NCBI GenBank assembly: GCA_014695325.1 | Contig: JACJNZ010000048.1 | Coordinates: 124,001 to 188,000, forward strand | DNA: 64,000 nt | Origin: Cyanobacteria bacterium FACHB-502 | Lineage (GTDB): Bacteria; Cyanobacteriota; Cyanobacteriia; Elainellales; Elainellaceae | Reading direction: 5' to 3' | Shown: piece after piece, positions 8,876 to 19,005 of the stretch | Numbering within the stretch: position 1 is the stretch's first letter | How the letters are laid out: each line of letters starts with the position of its first letter | Made by a program: the position numbers and the translations under genes | Notes under the pieces: model-generated | Databases searched by the model: none | Told to the model about the DNA's origin: nothing | The model's input: only the letters and a program-made list of their open reading frames with translations

Positions 8876-9589
8876 AGCGATAAATTCCCCTTACTGCTTG
8901 TATCATTCCCAAATCTAAATAGACGTTTTCAAGCTACTCTATTTCATTTCTTAATCTGCTGCAAAACTAATTTTATTTAGCTAAAAAAGCTTTAATTTCT
9001 TCAGATTGAAGCCTTTAGTTTTAACAGGAGTAAATAGTCTATTAGTTAGCTAAGGAAGAAAATGAAGCAGAAAAACTCCTGACTTTGCCAGTTATGTTGG
9101 GTTAAATGAGTAACCAATGACCTGCCAAAGCCAGGGGTAGTCGGTGTCGTTCGCTCAGTTATGAGTTAACCCCATAATAGGGAGTTTATTAGTAGAACTC
9201 TTCATAGGATTAGCCTAATTTTATCAGTGAGATGGAAGTGTAAATTGTTACAAGCAAGAAAGCTTTTTCATTCAATTCGCGCTTAAAAGCGGTTGACAGA
9301 TTGACCACTGTATCTTAAAAGATGACGAAAAAGCAGAAATAGGTATCCCGTCATCAAGCTGGCTAGCATCCTCTCATTGCTGCTTTACTTTCTTTTCATG
9401 ATTTAATTCAGCAGAACAACGATTGGGATCACCAGTAAGCGGAGGAACTGGAAATAGCAAAGCAAAATGAGCAGAGATAACCCAGCTTCGCGGAACTTTA
9501 CTTTCAAAAAGAATCAGGTGCAGCAAACCGATCGGCCGAATACCCTCTAAAATGGATCGGATTTTAATGATGACCCTGGCACAATTGCT
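8876..9589. other. 714-base intergenic region between divergent genes
   Basis: No convincing gene is present. The 7-base arms GGGTTAA (9099-9105) and TTAACCC (9166-9172) could close a structured RNA of about 75 bases; this is weak. A candidate promoter lies at 9293-9321. The length is unusual for this compact window, so an sRNA or long carB leader is possible. Confidence 0.4.
9293..9321 (+). promoter_or_regulatory. Candidate sigma-70-type promoter upstream of carB
   Basis: A perfect TTGACA (9293-9298) is followed after 17 bases by TAAAAG (9316-9321), four of six matches to TATAAT. It would leave a leader of about 260 bases before carB. It is judged from consensus only. Confidence 0.35.
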
Positions 9590-12500
9590 ATGCCCCGCCG
9601 TAACGATCTCCGTAAGATTCTGCTAATTGGTTCTGGTCCGATTGTGATTGGTCAAGCCTCTGAGTTTGACTATTCAGGAACACAAGCCTGTAAAGCCTTG
9701 CGCGAAGAGGGCTATGAGGTGGTGCTGGTCAACTCTAACCCAGCCACGATCATGACCGACCCGGAAACTGCCGATCGCACCTATATTGAGCCGCTTACGC
9801 CAGAAATTCTGGAAAAAATTATTGAGCAGGAGCGACCGGACGCAATTCTACCCACGATGGGCGGTCAAACCGCTTTAAACCTGGCAGTATCGTTAGCTAA
9901 AAACGGAACCCTTGATCGCTACAAAGTCGAACTAATCGGGGCAAAGCTTCCGGCGATCGAAATGGCGGAGGATCGCAAGCTATTTAAAGAAGCAATGGAG
10001 CGGATTGGGGTCGAGGTGTGTCCTTCAGGTCTGGCAAATACACTGCCAGAAGCCCGTGCAATCGGGCAGCAAATTGGTTCCTATCCCTTAATTATTCGTC
10101 CGGCGTTTACTCTGGGCGGCACGGGCGGGGGGATCGCCTACAACCAGGAGGAATTTGAAGAGATTGCTCAGTCGGGAATTGATGCGAGTCCGGTTTCGCA
10201 GATTTTGATCGAAAAATCGCTGCTGGGCTGGAAGGAATATGAGCTAGAGGTCATGCGCGATCTGGCAGATAACGTAGTGATTATCTGTTCGATCGAAAAC
10301 CTTGACCCCATGGGAGTTCACACGGGGGATTCGATTACCGTTGCGCCTGCACAAACCTTAACGGATAAGGAATATCAGCGTTTGCGGGATGCCTCGATTA
10401 AGATTATTCGCGAAATTGGCGTGGAAACAGGTGGCTCCAACATTCAGTTTGCCGTTAATCCTGAAGACGGAGCTGTGGTGGTGATCGAAATGAATCCGCG
10501 GGTGTCTCGTAGTTCTGCCCTGGCTTCTAAAGCAACCGGATTTCCGATCGCTAAAATGGCAGCCAAACTTGCCGTTGGCTATACGCTTGATGAAATTCCC
10601 AACGACATTACCAAGAAAACTCCTGCCAGCTTTGAACCCACGATCGATTACGTGGTAACGAAAATTCCCCGTTTCGCCTTTGAAAAATTCCCCGGTTCTC
10701 AGGCAGTTCTGACGACGCAGATGAAATCTGTGGGCGAAGCAATGGCGATCGGTCGCACCTTCCATGAGTCGTTTCAAAAGGCACTGCGATCGCTAGAAAC
10801 CGGACGGGCAGGCTGGGGCTGCGATAAAGCCGAAAAACTGCCGAGCCTAGAGCAAATTCGCGCCGGACTTCGTACCCCGAACCCAGAACGCATTTTCACC
10901 GTGCGCCACGCGATGCTGATGGGCATGACCGTCGAGGAAATTTATGAGCTAACGGCGATCGATCCCTGGTTTCTCGACAAAATGCAGCAATTGCTCGACA
11001 CTGAGAAATTCCTGAAGAAAACGCCGCTTGATAAATTGGCCCGTGAACAGCTTTACGCCGTGAAGCAGCAGGGCTTTAGCGATCGACAAATCGCTTACGC
11101 AACTAAGACAACCGAAGATGAAGTTCGCTCCTACCGCAAATCTTTGGGCGTGATCCCGGTTTACAAAACGGTTGATACCTGCGCGGCAGAATTTGAGGCA
11201 TTTACGCCCTACTACTATTCCACCTACGAGTCAGAAGTTCTGTTGCTGGGTGAAGAACAGGAAATTGATAAGACGGTTGAATCAGAAGTCTTGCCGTCGC
11301 AAAAGCGTAAGGTAATGATTCTGGGTGGCGGACCGAACCGCATCGGTCAGGGCATTGAGTTTGATTACTGCTGCTGTCATGCTTCCTTTGCGCTGCAGGC
11401 AGACGGATTTGAGACGATTATGGTGAACTCTAACCCAGAAACAGTCTCAACCGACTATGACACGAGCGATCGGCTTTACTTTGAGCCATTGACTAAAGAA
11501 GATGTGCTCAACGTCATCGAAGCCGAGCAGCCCGAAGGCATCATTATTCAATTTGGAGGACAAACGCCGCTCAAGCTGGCAGTGCCCCTGAAGCAATCCC
11601 TGCAAACCCTCAACACCAAAATCTGGGGAACTTCGCCCGATTCGATCGACATTGCCGAGGACCGTGAGAAGTTTGAAAAGATTTTGCGCGAGCTGGAGAT
11701 TAAGCAGCCCCCCAACGGCCTTGCCCGCAGCTATGAAGAAGCAGTGCAGGTGGCTCAGCGCGTTGACTACCCGGTGGTCGTGCGTCCGAGCTACGTGCTA
11801 GGCGGTCGGGCAATGGAAATTGTTTACTCCAACGAAGAACTCGATCGCTACATGACCTATGCAGTGCAGATTGAGCCAGATCACCCCATCCTGATCGACA
11901 AGTTCCTGGAAAATGCGATCGAAGTGGATGTGGATGCAATCGCTGACCACACCGGGCGGGTCGTGATTGGTGGTGTAATGGAACACATTGAGCAGGCAGG
12001 CATTCACTCTGGTGACTCGGCTTGCTCAATTCCAACCATTTCGCTGTCTGAGGCAGTGCTGGAAACGATTCATACCTGGACGGTGCAGCTTGCAAAAGCC
12101 CTGAACGTCGTTGGACTAATGAACATTCAGTTTGCAGTTCAGGGGGAACAGGTTTATATTCTGGAGGCAAATCCGCGGGCGTCTCGCACCGTTCCGTTTG
12201 TCTCGAAGGCGATCGGCGTACCCCTGGCAAAAATGGCTTCCCGAGTTATGGCGGGGATGACGCTTGAATCGTTGGGCTTTACCGAAGAGATCATTCCCAA
12301 ACACATTGCGGTAAAAGAAGCCGTTCTTCCGTTCTCGAAGTTTCCCGGCACAGACATTATTCTGGGGCCAGAAATGCGATCGACCGGAGAGGTGATGGGC
12401 ATTGATACAAACTTCGGCACTGCTTTTGCTAAAGCAGAATTAGCCGCCTCCCAAGAGCTTCCGCTTAGTGGAACGGTGTTTGTCTCTATGAACGATCGCG

Positions 12501-12895
12501 AAAAGCTAGCTGCGGTTCCGGTCGTCAAAGATCTGATTGAACTGGGCTTCAAGATTATTGCAACGGCAGGAACGCGCAAAGTTCTGCAAGAACACGGGCT
12601 GGATGTTGATCTGGTGCTTAAACTGCACGAGGGCCGTCCTCATGTGCTGGACTCGATTAAAAACCAGCAGGTGCAGCTCATTATCAACACTCCGATTGGC
12701 GAAACTGCTCAGCAGGACGATCGCGTGATTCGCCGCACTGCGCTTTCGTATAAAATTCCGATTGTCACCACGATCGCGGGAGCAACGGCAACGGCAGCCG
12801 CAATTCGATCGCTTCAGTCAGAAACCTTGCATGTAAGAGCATTGCAGGACTATATGAAGCAGGACTATATGAAGCAGGACTGTATAAAACAGTAG
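9590..12895 (+). CDS. carB: Carbamoyl-phosphate synthase large subunit
   Basis: CarB makes carbamoyl phosphate from bicarbonate, ATP and ammonia delivered by CarA, supplying arginine and pyrimidine synthesis. The 1101-residue protein shows the expected internal duplication. The first carboxyphosphate half begins [20 protein letters not shown], and the second, carbamate half begins near residue 575 with [20 protein letters not shown]. Each has an ATP-grasp domain (GGTGGG and GGRAM motifs). The last 140 residues form the allosteric MGS-like domain ([18 protein letters not shown]). The ATG at 9590 starts a normal [16 protein letters not shown] end. The protein is about 25 residues longer than the E. 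coli enzyme, mostly because of a short tail repeat at the C-terminus (QDYMK repeated). carA is not in the window. Confidence 0.97.
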   Translation: MPRRNDLRKILLIGSGPIVIGQASEFDYSGTQACKALREEGYEVVLVNSNPATIMTDPETADRTYIEPLTPEILEKIIEQERPDAILPTMGGQTALNLAVSLAKNGTLDRYKVELIGAKLPAIEMAEDRKLFKEAMERIGVEVCPSGLANTLPEARAIGQQIGSYPLIIRPAFTLGGTGGGIAYNQEEFEEIAQSGIDASPVSQILIEKSLLGWKEYELEVMRDLADNVVIICSIENLDPMGVHTGDSITVAPAQTLTDKEYQRLRDASIKIIREIGVETGGSNIQFAVNPEDGAVVVIEMNPRVSRSSALASKATGFPIAKMAAKLAVGYTLDEIPNDITKKTPASFEPTIDYVVTKIPRFAFEKFPGSQAVLTTQMKSVGEAMAIGRTFHESFQKALRSLETGRAGWGCDKAEKLPSLEQIRAGLRTPNPERIFTVRHAMLMGMTVEEIYELTAIDPWFLDKMQQLLDTEKFLKKTPLDKLAREQLYAVKQQGFSDRQIAYATKTTEDEVRSYRKSLGVIPVYKTVDTCAAEFEAFTPYYYSTYESEVLLLGEEQEIDKTVESEVLPSQKRKVMILGGGPNRIGQGIEFDYCCCHASFALQADGFETIMVNSNPETVSTDYDTSDRLYFEPLTKEDVLNVIEAEQPEGIIIQFGGQTPLKLAVPLKQSLQTLNTKIWGTSPDSIDIAEDREKFEKILRELEIKQPPNGLARSYEEAVQVAQRVDYPVVVRPSYVLGGRAMEIVYSNEELDRYMTYAVQIEPDHPILIDKFLENAIEVDVDAIADHTGRVVIGGVMEHIEQAGIHSGDSACSIPTISLSEAVLETIHTWTVQLAKALNVVGLMNIQFAVQGEQVYILEANPRASRTVPFVSKAIGVPLAKMASRVMAGMTLESLGFTEEIIPKHIAVKEAVLPFSKFPGTDIILGPEMRSTGEVMGIDTNFGTAFAKAELAASQELPLSGTVFVSMNDREKLAAVPVVKDLIELGFKIIATAGTRKVLQEHGLDVDLVLKLHEGRPHVLDSIKNQQVQLIINTPIGETAQQDDRVIRRTALSYKIPIVTTIAGATATAAAIRSLQSETLHVRALQDYMKQDYMKQDCIKQ
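12844..12888 (+). repeat. Three 15-bp tandem repeats at the 3' end of carB
   Basis: The unit gcaggactatatgaa occurs at 12844-12858 and 12859-12873, and a third copy with two changes is at 12874-12888. It encodes a repeated five-residue tail ending five bases before the TAG. It probably arose by replication slippage and lies beyond the regulatory domain. Confidence 0.85.
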
Positions 12896-13079
12896 AAGGG
12901 GGAACCCGGCAGCAGAACAGCGAGGTAAGGCAGGGCATACCTCAGGCCCTTGTTGAGCAAAAGCACAAGTGCAAGCAACCGGAGATAGCTTTGAAGGTCG
13001 TGGGGGCAATTTGCCCCTATTCACGGCTTTGGCTTTTCCTCAAGCTTTCGCTTGGTCTCACAGTTCTACTTGCACAAGG

Positions 13080-14348
13080 CTACTGTGCAGAAATCATTGC
13101 TTCTGGAGATGGTGGGGCTGAAGTTTCCAGAACTGCGCCAAATAAAGCTGCCAGTTTTCTTGCTTCGATCGCAACATCGTGCTGGAATGCAACTTGTTCT
13201 GCCCCTGCCTGCCCCATTTTCTGTAATACTTCTGGAGGAGATTGCAGTACAGCTCGAATTGCTGCCGTAAGAGCTTCTACAGAACCCGCAGGTACAAGCC
13301 AACCGCTGACTTCAGGTATTACTAATTCAGGGATTCCGGCAATGTAAGTGCTGATCACAGGGCGATGCAGTGCCAAAGCTTCCATGATTGCCACAGGTAG
13401 CCCTTCAGAGAAACTGGGCAGCACAAAGGCACGGGATGCCAGGACTTCCTGACGCACGGAGGAGTTGCTCATCCACCCAGCGATCTCAACGTAATTTTTC
13501 AGATTCGATCGCGCAATCAACTCTTCAATCTGTTGCCGTAAAGCTCCGTCTCCCACTAAAACCAGTTTCAGCGAAACTCCTTCTGATACGAGTTGGCGAA
13601 CGGCTTCAACCAGCAGTAATTGTCCTTTGTCTTCGCACAAACGCCCAACACACACCAGGCGAGGCTCCAATGGAGTTGGCGTTGCAGGCTGAGCCAGAAA
13701 GTCTCGATCGACTCCACAATGAACCACAAAAATTTTCGACCATTGCGACTGAGCGCACCAGCGAAATAGCTGACTTTTGCCAAACGAACTTACTGTCACC
13801 ACGAAAGCCGAGCGTTTGATCTTCTCCACGATCGAGAGTGCGGCGATCGTGTCAAACTCTTCGGGACCGTGAATCGTAAAACTGTAGGGCGGACCGCCGA
13901 TCGCAGCGCACAGCATCGCTACGGTGGTTGAGTTTGTTCCAAAATGGGCGTGAACGTGCTGAACTCCCGCTTCGGCAAACCATTGCAGTAAAATACAGGC
14001 TTCTAACCAGTAGATCAGATGGCGAAGGATGCCGCGATCGGAGGCTCGACCCAGCTTCCAGGCTAATCTCAATCCCCCCAAGACCCCGATCGGCTTTGTG
14101 AGTAGGGTCCGAAGCAAGCTGAGCAGCAGGGTGAGCCGATTTTCTTCCAGGAGCGTTCGGGTGAGTTCTGCTTCCTTTTGGTCGAGCGGATCAACGAGTT
14201 CTGCTTGGCACGATCGAATCGAGTATCGCAAAACCTCAATTCCACAGGCTTCAACTCCCGCAATTTCGCGCCGAATAAAGCTGTGGCTCACCTTGGGATA
14301 CTGATTTACGAGGTAGGCAATCCTGAGGGGTGCTCCCATATTTTTCAC
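13080..14348 (-). CDS. GT4-family glycosyltransferase
   Basis: This 422-residue GT-B enzyme would transfer a sugar from a nucleotide-sugar donor during polysaccharide assembly at the cytoplasmic membrane. The N-terminal domain starts PLRIAYLVNQYPKVSHSFIRREI, typical of colanic-acid WcaL-like GT4 enzymes. The C-terminal donor-binding domain has LVCVGRLCEDKGQLLLVEA (about residue 231 onward) and the retaining E-x7-E motif in PSFSEGLPVAIMEALA (about 315-330). It is the last gene of a minus-strand cluster with a Wzy-like polymerase, a second GT4 and a flippase. The gene ends about 185 bases from the carB stop, convergently. The sugar and linkage cannot be deduced. Confidence 0.88.
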   Translation of the reverse strand: MKNMGAPLRIAYLVNQYPKVSHSFIRREIAGVEACGIEVLRYSIRSCQAELVDPLDQKEAELTRTLLEENRLTLLLSLLRTLLTKPIGVLGGLRLAWKLGRASDRGILRHLIYWLEACILLQWFAEAGVQHVHAHFGTNSTTVAMLCAAIGGPPYSFTIHGPEEFDTIAALSIVEKIKRSAFVVTVSSFGKSQLFRWCAQSQWSKIFVVHCGVDRDFLAQPATPTPLEPRLVCVGRLCEDKGQLLLVEAVRQLVSEGVSLKLVLVGDGALRQQIEELIARSNLKNYVEIAGWMSNSSVRQEVLASRAFVLPSFSEGLPVAIMEALALHRPVISTYIAGIPELVIPEVSGWLVPAGSVEALTAAIRAVLQSPPEVLQKMGQAGAEQVAFQHDVAIEARKLAALFGAVLETSAPPSPEAMISAQ

Positions 14349-14459
14349 TAAATTAGTATTTGCTGACGGTGTTCATGCTGGGTCAAAACAGGATGCCGTA
14401 AATCGGTTACTACATTGGTTTTCACTCAGGTTGTCCTGTCAAGAGAGCCAAGCTAAAAA

Positions 14460-15872
14460 TTATTGCTGCTGTGCCAGTACCCTTCTAGCAACAGACCGTT
14501 GATGGCTTGTAGGAGAGCGGAGCTTTTCGGGCTTCAGCACTAGACCCGCAACCCCTCCGATCGCCAGCACATAGATTGGATTCAAGAGCGCGTTGAACAA
14601 ACTATCCACCATATATAGACTAATCACGACTAGTAAAGCAGCCGTTGGAGCAACTTTGGGATGTGACCACAATCGAGCCGGATAGCGCAGCCAAGTTAGG
14701 GCAGTCACAGGTAAGAGCATCGAGAGCGTCATACTGGCTAATCCAACGGTTCCGTGATGCCCAAAGGCAATAATCCACAAACTATCCTGAACGGTCATCT
14801 TGCCATAATTGTCGATTGGTACGCGGGCGCGTCCCCAGCCACCCCAGCCAAACCAGATCCGCTCTCTGGCTTTGTCGGTGAGAAGCTCTTCATTATTGAA
14901 TCGAAATTCGAGCGACTGAACTCGATCGGGCGGCAGAAAGCCTGAGAGTGCTTCAATAATTTGATCTGTTACATAAGCTGCAGACTCCGCATTGACAAGG
15001 AGATAGCCACAAATCAGTGCGGATAGGGCATAAAGAGGCAGGGCAGTGCGAAAATAGCGCGACGAAACGAGTAAGCCGAGTCCTGCCACTAAAAGAAAAT
15101 AGGCTCCGGTCGAGCGCATTAAAACAAACGTGACAAACAGTGCACCAATCAGCCAATCCATCGGAATGCCCCAAAGCTGCTTCAGCGTGCCCGATCGCCA
15201 GAGCCAGATGCCAATCAGCGTTGCTGCCATCATGAACGCAGCTACGGTTAGACCATGCCGCATAAACACGAGCGGTCGAAATCCGCCCAAACGCATTGCC
15301 TGTCCAAAATCTGCAAACGCGATATCACCGTAAATGATTCTATGGAGCTGAGGACTCATGCGCGACTCGAATAGGCACAGCGGGGCGTAAACCAGACCAC
15401 CCACAAAAAGCCCGATCGCAAGTTGCTTTAGCCCGGTCAAACTGTTTAGATAGATCCGTCCCAAAAAGTAAGGAATACCCCAGGTCACGGTTTGATCCAG
15501 AACTGCTGCCACGCCGTCGTAGGGTCCTAGCTCGTTCGTCATGGAAGAGATAAACGGGCAAAGACACCAGATTGCCATTGGCAAATCGACCCAGCCAAAC
15601 CGGAATGAGCTAAAGCGACCAACATCAAAAATAAAAGTTGCCAGCAGCACTCCATAACACGTTGCTGACATCTTAGTGTAGTCAGGCAGCCCCGGCAGAG
15701 TTAGCGATGCTTCAGGAAGAAACATCCAGGCAGTGAGGAAGCTAATCACAACTGCCTTTTGCGCCGGAAAGCGAGTGAAGAGATACAGCACGATCGGAAT
15801 CCAGGCAAACATGACGAGCGGGACAGTGAGGGCAACGTGCCCGCCCGGATTATAAGTTAGCGTAAGCTCCAT
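14460..15872 (-). CDS. O-antigen ligase/polymerase (Wzy)-like membrane protein
   Basis: The 470-residue protein has about ten to twelve predicted membrane helices and a large periplasmic loop between about residues 300 and 350 (SGFLPPDRVQSLEFRFNNEELL). This layout is typical of Wzy/WaaL-type enzymes, which polymerise or ligate undecaprenyl-linked oligosaccharides. The segment KARERIWFGWGGWGRARV matches the short charged-aromatic motif preceding the last helices in cyanobacterial O-antigen polymerase-like proteins. It lies between two GT4 genes and shares their strand, with gaps of about 100 bases, so one transcript is likely. The family call is from topology and context more than from catalytic residues. 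Confidence 0.8.
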   Translation of the reverse strand: MELTLTYNPGGHVALTVPLVMFAWIPIVLYLFTRFPAQKAVVISFLTAWMFLPEASLTLPGLPDYTKMSATCYGVLLATFIFDVGRFSSFRFGWVDLPMAIWCLCPFISSMTNELGPYDGVAAVLDQTVTWGIPYFLGRIYLNSLTGLKQLAIGLFVGGLVYAPLCLFESRMSPQLHRIIYGDIAFADFGQAMRLGGFRPLVFMRHGLTVAAFMMAATLIGIWLWRSGTLKQLWGIPMDWLIGALFVTFVLMRSTGAYFLLVAGLGLLVSSRYFRTALPLYALSALICGYLLVNAESAAYVTDQIIEALSGFLPPDRVQSLEFRFNNEELLTDKARERIWFGWGGWGRARVPIDNYGKMTVQDSLWIIAFGHHGTVGLASMTLSMLLPVTALTWLRYPARLWSHPKVAPTAALLVVISLYMVDSLFNALLNPIYVLAIGGVAGLVLKPEKLRSPTSHQRSVARRVLAQQQ

Positions 15873-15971
15873 ATCGGTTTCTCCATCACTGCTAGTCGCT
15901 CACTACCTAAAGATTTCTTGCACTTGTGTCCTAAAATCTCGTGTCCTAAAATCATTTATTCACTCATTGTT

Positions 15972-17108
15972 TCAATGCAACAGGCTCTCTGCCTGAGAGG
16001 ATTTAGGTTGCGAGGTTCGATTCGGCACGGTCTGATGTTTCATGCTGTGATTTAGTGCGGCTTCAAATCGATCGGTTGCATCCTCCCAGGTATAATCAAC
16101 AGATTTTTGGTATGCTGCATTCGACAGCAGTTGCCATTCTGCATCTGACATTTGACAAACCGCAATAATTGCCTCTGCCATTGCTTCTGGGCTGTTATGG
16201 GGAACGAGTAATCCTGCACCGTCTGCCAGCAGTTCTGGTGCGGCTCCGGCTGGCGTACCAATGACCGGAGTCCGGCAAGCCATTGCTTCTAAAATTGGCA
16301 GACCAAAGCCCTCGGTGCAGCTCCCAAACAGCCAGGCATCGCACCCAGCATAGTGATCACGCAGCTCGTCCTGAGTCGGTTTGTAGGTAAAGGTCACTTT
16401 TGCAGGTGGGATTCGTTCTGCGGGTAGCTTTGACTCGCCAAATGCTAGCAGTCTCAGTTGTGAAACTTTGCTGGCCGCAATTTTAAACGCTTCAAGCACC
16501 AGGTCTGAACGCTTCCAAGGCGTTGTGGAGTAAATCATGCCAACGGTTGGAACAGATTGCTTGTGGCGCGGGGGAGCGTAAAACTGCCTTGAATCTACGC
16601 TGTTGGGCACAAGCGAAACGCTGCTATTGCCGTACCGATCGCGCATCAAATCTTGTAGCCACCGCGCTACCACAATTTTTTGGAGAGGCAGGGAGTATGT
16701 GGATACAGCTTCTGCTTGAGGCAAGTAGTCAAAAACTTCATGATGCTGAATGAAGTGAATCTTGGCGCCCTTAGCCGGAGAAAACTTTGCAACCCAATGA
16801 GCCGTCTCCCACCAGGTTGCAATTACAACATCTGCATCAGACACATCTTCATCCTGGACTGGACGAAACCGTTCGAGCAGCTTACAAGTCACGCCGATGT
16901 TGTCAAAATGGGACGGCGGTTTTCTAGCTGGAATCAAACCTTTTCCGGCTAGCACTGAGCGAACCTGATCGCGGAGCGTCGGAATTTTAGAAGGGCGAGA
17001 AACAACAGATACTTCATGTCCGCGCTCCTGAAGCTTTTTTGCATAGGTTGCAATCACCCGGTCACCGCCCGCAAGCGACAGCCCACCCATCACAAAGGTA
17101 ATCTTCAT
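15972..17108 (-). CDS. GT4-family glycosyltransferase
   Basis: This is a 378-residue GT-B glycosyltransferase. The start MKITFVMGGLSLAGGDRVIA is the glycine-rich first strand and loop seen in GT4 enzymes. The donor domain includes VGMIYSTTPWKRSDLVLEAF (about 190-209) and the E-x7-E motif in GSCTEGFGLPILEAMACRTPV (about residue 264 onward), followed by GTPAGAAPELLADGAGLLV. It is placed between the flippase and the polymerase genes, so it probably adds one sugar of the repeat unit. The last 30 residues are polar and low in structure. Substrate is unknown. Confidence 0.88.
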   Translation of the reverse strand: MKITFVMGGLSLAGGDRVIATYAKKLQERGHEVSVVSRPSKIPTLRDQVRSVLAGKGLIPARKPPSHFDNIGVTCKLLERFRPVQDEDVSDADVVIATWWETAHWVAKFSPAKGAKIHFIQHHEVFDYLPQAEAVSTYSLPLQKIVVARWLQDLMRDRYGNSSVSLVPNSVDSRQFYAPPRHKQSVPTVGMIYSTTPWKRSDLVLEAFKIAASKVSQLRLLAFGESKLPAERIPPAKVTFTYKPTQDELRDHYAGCDAWLFGSCTEGFGLPILEAMACRTPVIGTPAGAAPELLADGAGLLVPHNSPEAMAEAIIAVCQMSDAEWQLLSNAAYQKSVDYTWEDATDRFEAALNHSMKHQTVPNRTSQPKSSQAESLLH

Positions 17109-17248
17109 CTATTCCCTCTTATCCGCATCAGTGGTTGAACAATTGACTCGTCTTCTGGGCGGCGGCGCAATGAGAATTGAATTCAGTTTGTCGCTGCACC
17201 CCCGCCACTTGTCATTCATCAATGCCAGAGCCTTACAAACCAATCAAG

Positions 17249-18580
17249 TTATAAACCAAAGAAGGAGCGTACTCCAAACATAATGGTCAGGGTGGTCAAA
17301 AAGACAGCCGTAGCGAGGATATCTTGCCGGAAGGCACTAATCTGTTCGCGCCATAGTGCATAGCTAACCAGAATCCAGATCGGAATGTTGCTGACCGCAA
17401 CGCTGACTACAGCTCCCACAGCTCCATAAAGCGAGAAGCCAATTGGAATGCCAATGGCATAAAAAAGGAAACTGAGAAAAGAACCAAAGGCGTTATATCT
17501 CGGTTTTCCGATCGCGAACAGAACTGGATCGATCGTCTGGGTCAGCATGAGGGGCCAGGTTCCCAGTGAAATCAGGGGAAGCATCCAACCTGCTGCCGCG
17601 TAGCGATCGTCGTAGAGAAAGCTGACCAGCAAATTCCCAAAGCTAATGAATATTGCCAGCCCCACTGCCAGAACGAGCAAAATCGGCTGACGATTTCGCA
17701 AAATCTTCTGCCGAAATTCAGAGCGGGGTAGCTCAGTCATTCTGGAGTAGGTCGGAAAGATCACTTTATTACTGACTGCCAGCAGCAACGATCGCGGCAT
17801 ATCTGCTAGCGCAAAGGCAATGCCATAAACGCCCAGCATTTCAAGGCTAAACAGCTTACCCAGGATCAACCGATCGGATTGGTTTGCTAGAAAAGTCATC
17901 ACGGTGGAAATAAAGATCCACTTGCCAAAGCCAATCAGCTCTCTAACTGCACTGCGATCCCATGTCAGGCGATTGGGTTTACCTTTGTTGAGCTGGTGAC
18001 TCCGAATGAGATGAAATATCGAGGAACTAAGACTACCCCCTACCAATGCCCAGACTGAAGGATAAAGCACCGCCCAGATGAGCATCACGGCTAATGAAAT
18101 GACCTGCCCTGACAACTCGTAGATTGCAAGCTGCTTAACGGACAAATGGCGATTGAGGGTGAAAATGGCGGTTGAGTTGAAACCTCCGAGAGCCGAGCTT
18201 AGCCCAACGATCGGTAGCAGCAAAGCAAGACGCGGCTCGTTGTAAATTTGGGAAGCTGGAAAAGCAAGAACTAGACAGCCTAACCACAGCAGAAAACCGC
18301 GGATGATTTGCATCGTCCAGGCAGTATTCAAAAAGTCAGGCTCGTCGCCTCGCTTATTCTGAACAATGCTGGTATGGATTCCCAAGTCTGAGAATAGAAC
18401 TAAGCCAGTAATAAAGACATATACCAGGCTCATCAGCCCAAACAGCTCCGGCAAAAGCAGGCGGGTGAGGATAACGTTGCTACCAAAGCGTAGCAGTTGA
18501 CTGATTCCGTAGGCGGTAACCGTCCAGATCGCCCCCCGAATTGCCTGCTTTTTAATCGAGTTCGTGCTAAGGGATGCCAT
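17249..18580 (-). CDS. Wzx-like lipid-linked oligosaccharide flippase
   Basis: This is a polytopic protein of about 443 residues with twelve or more hydrophobic helices, belonging to the MOP superfamily (Wzx/RfbX polysaccharide exporters). The N-terminal region (KKQAIRGAIWTVTAYGISQLLRFGSNVILTRLLLPELFGLMSL) is typical of the family. It would move undecaprenyl-linked repeat units across the inner membrane for the polymerase encoded two genes downstream. The frame is open to 18658, but I prefer the ATG at 18580 (MASLSTNSIKKQ), because the longer form adds 26 polar residues before the first helix. It is the first gene of the cluster, and the promoter should lie in the 425-base gap before argC. 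Confidence 0.85.
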   Translation of the reverse strand: MASLSTNSIKKQAIRGAIWTVTAYGISQLLRFGSNVILTRLLLPELFGLMSLVYVFITGLVLFSDLGIHTSIVQNKRGDEPDFLNTAWTMQIIRGFLLWLGCLVLAFPASQIYNEPRLALLLPIVGLSSALGGFNSTAIFTLNRHLSVKQLAIYELSGQVISLAVMLIWAVLYPSVWALVGGSLSSSIFHLIRSHQLNKGKPNRLTWDRSAVRELIGFGKWIFISTVMTFLANQSDRLILGKLFSLEMLGVYGIAFALADMPRSLLLAVSNKVIFPTYSRMTELPRSEFRQKILRNRQPILLVLAVGLAIFISFGNLLVSFLYDDRYAAAGWMLPLISLGTWPLMLTQTIDPVLFAIGKPRYNAFGSFLSFLFYAIGIPIGFSLYGAVGAVVSVAVSNIPIWILVSYALWREQISAFRQDILATAVFLTTLTIMFGVRSFFGL

Positions 18581-19005
18581 AGTAATACTTCTATAAGTCT
18601 GATCGGGCAGGTAGCTTGCTTTTTGAGGAACCAATACTCCTTCGCCAAATTTAGGCAAAATGAGAGCTTTAACAGCGACCTATCGGAAGACCAGTGACAA
18701 TCAGCTAATACCGCGAATGGCATCCGCAGCGAACGAGTTAAGACTCAGAATGAGACAAAACCGTCGCTTTTAAATGTCAAAGCGCAGGGACTTGCTGAAT
18801 GTCTTGGATTACTAGTTCCTTAACTTATGAAATCCCAAAAGCGTGATTCTGACGATCGATTTTCAGTAGCTTTACTTTTTCTTGTTAGGAAACGGTGATT
18901 GTTTAGGGGATCGATAAAGCAATATTTATGTTCTGTTCGCAATTTAACCGTGCTTTCCCAGCCGGGCGCAGGAAAAGCAAAGTCAGTAAATTTACCAATC
19001 CTAAA
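18581..19005. other. Intergenic region upstream of the polysaccharide cluster
   Basis: It probably contains the promoter for the minus-strand cluster and the end of the argC transcript. I see no gene or convincing hairpin. Confidence 0.45.

Noticed and set aside
10358-12579. Several long minus-strand open frames across carB
   Set aside because: They are mirror frames of a strongly conserved gene and have Cys/Arg/Ser-rich translations with no family character.
13003-13019. GGGGCAA-TTGCCCC hairpin between carB and the glycosyltransferase gene as a terminator
   Set aside because: The loop is too small and no T-run follows on either strand.
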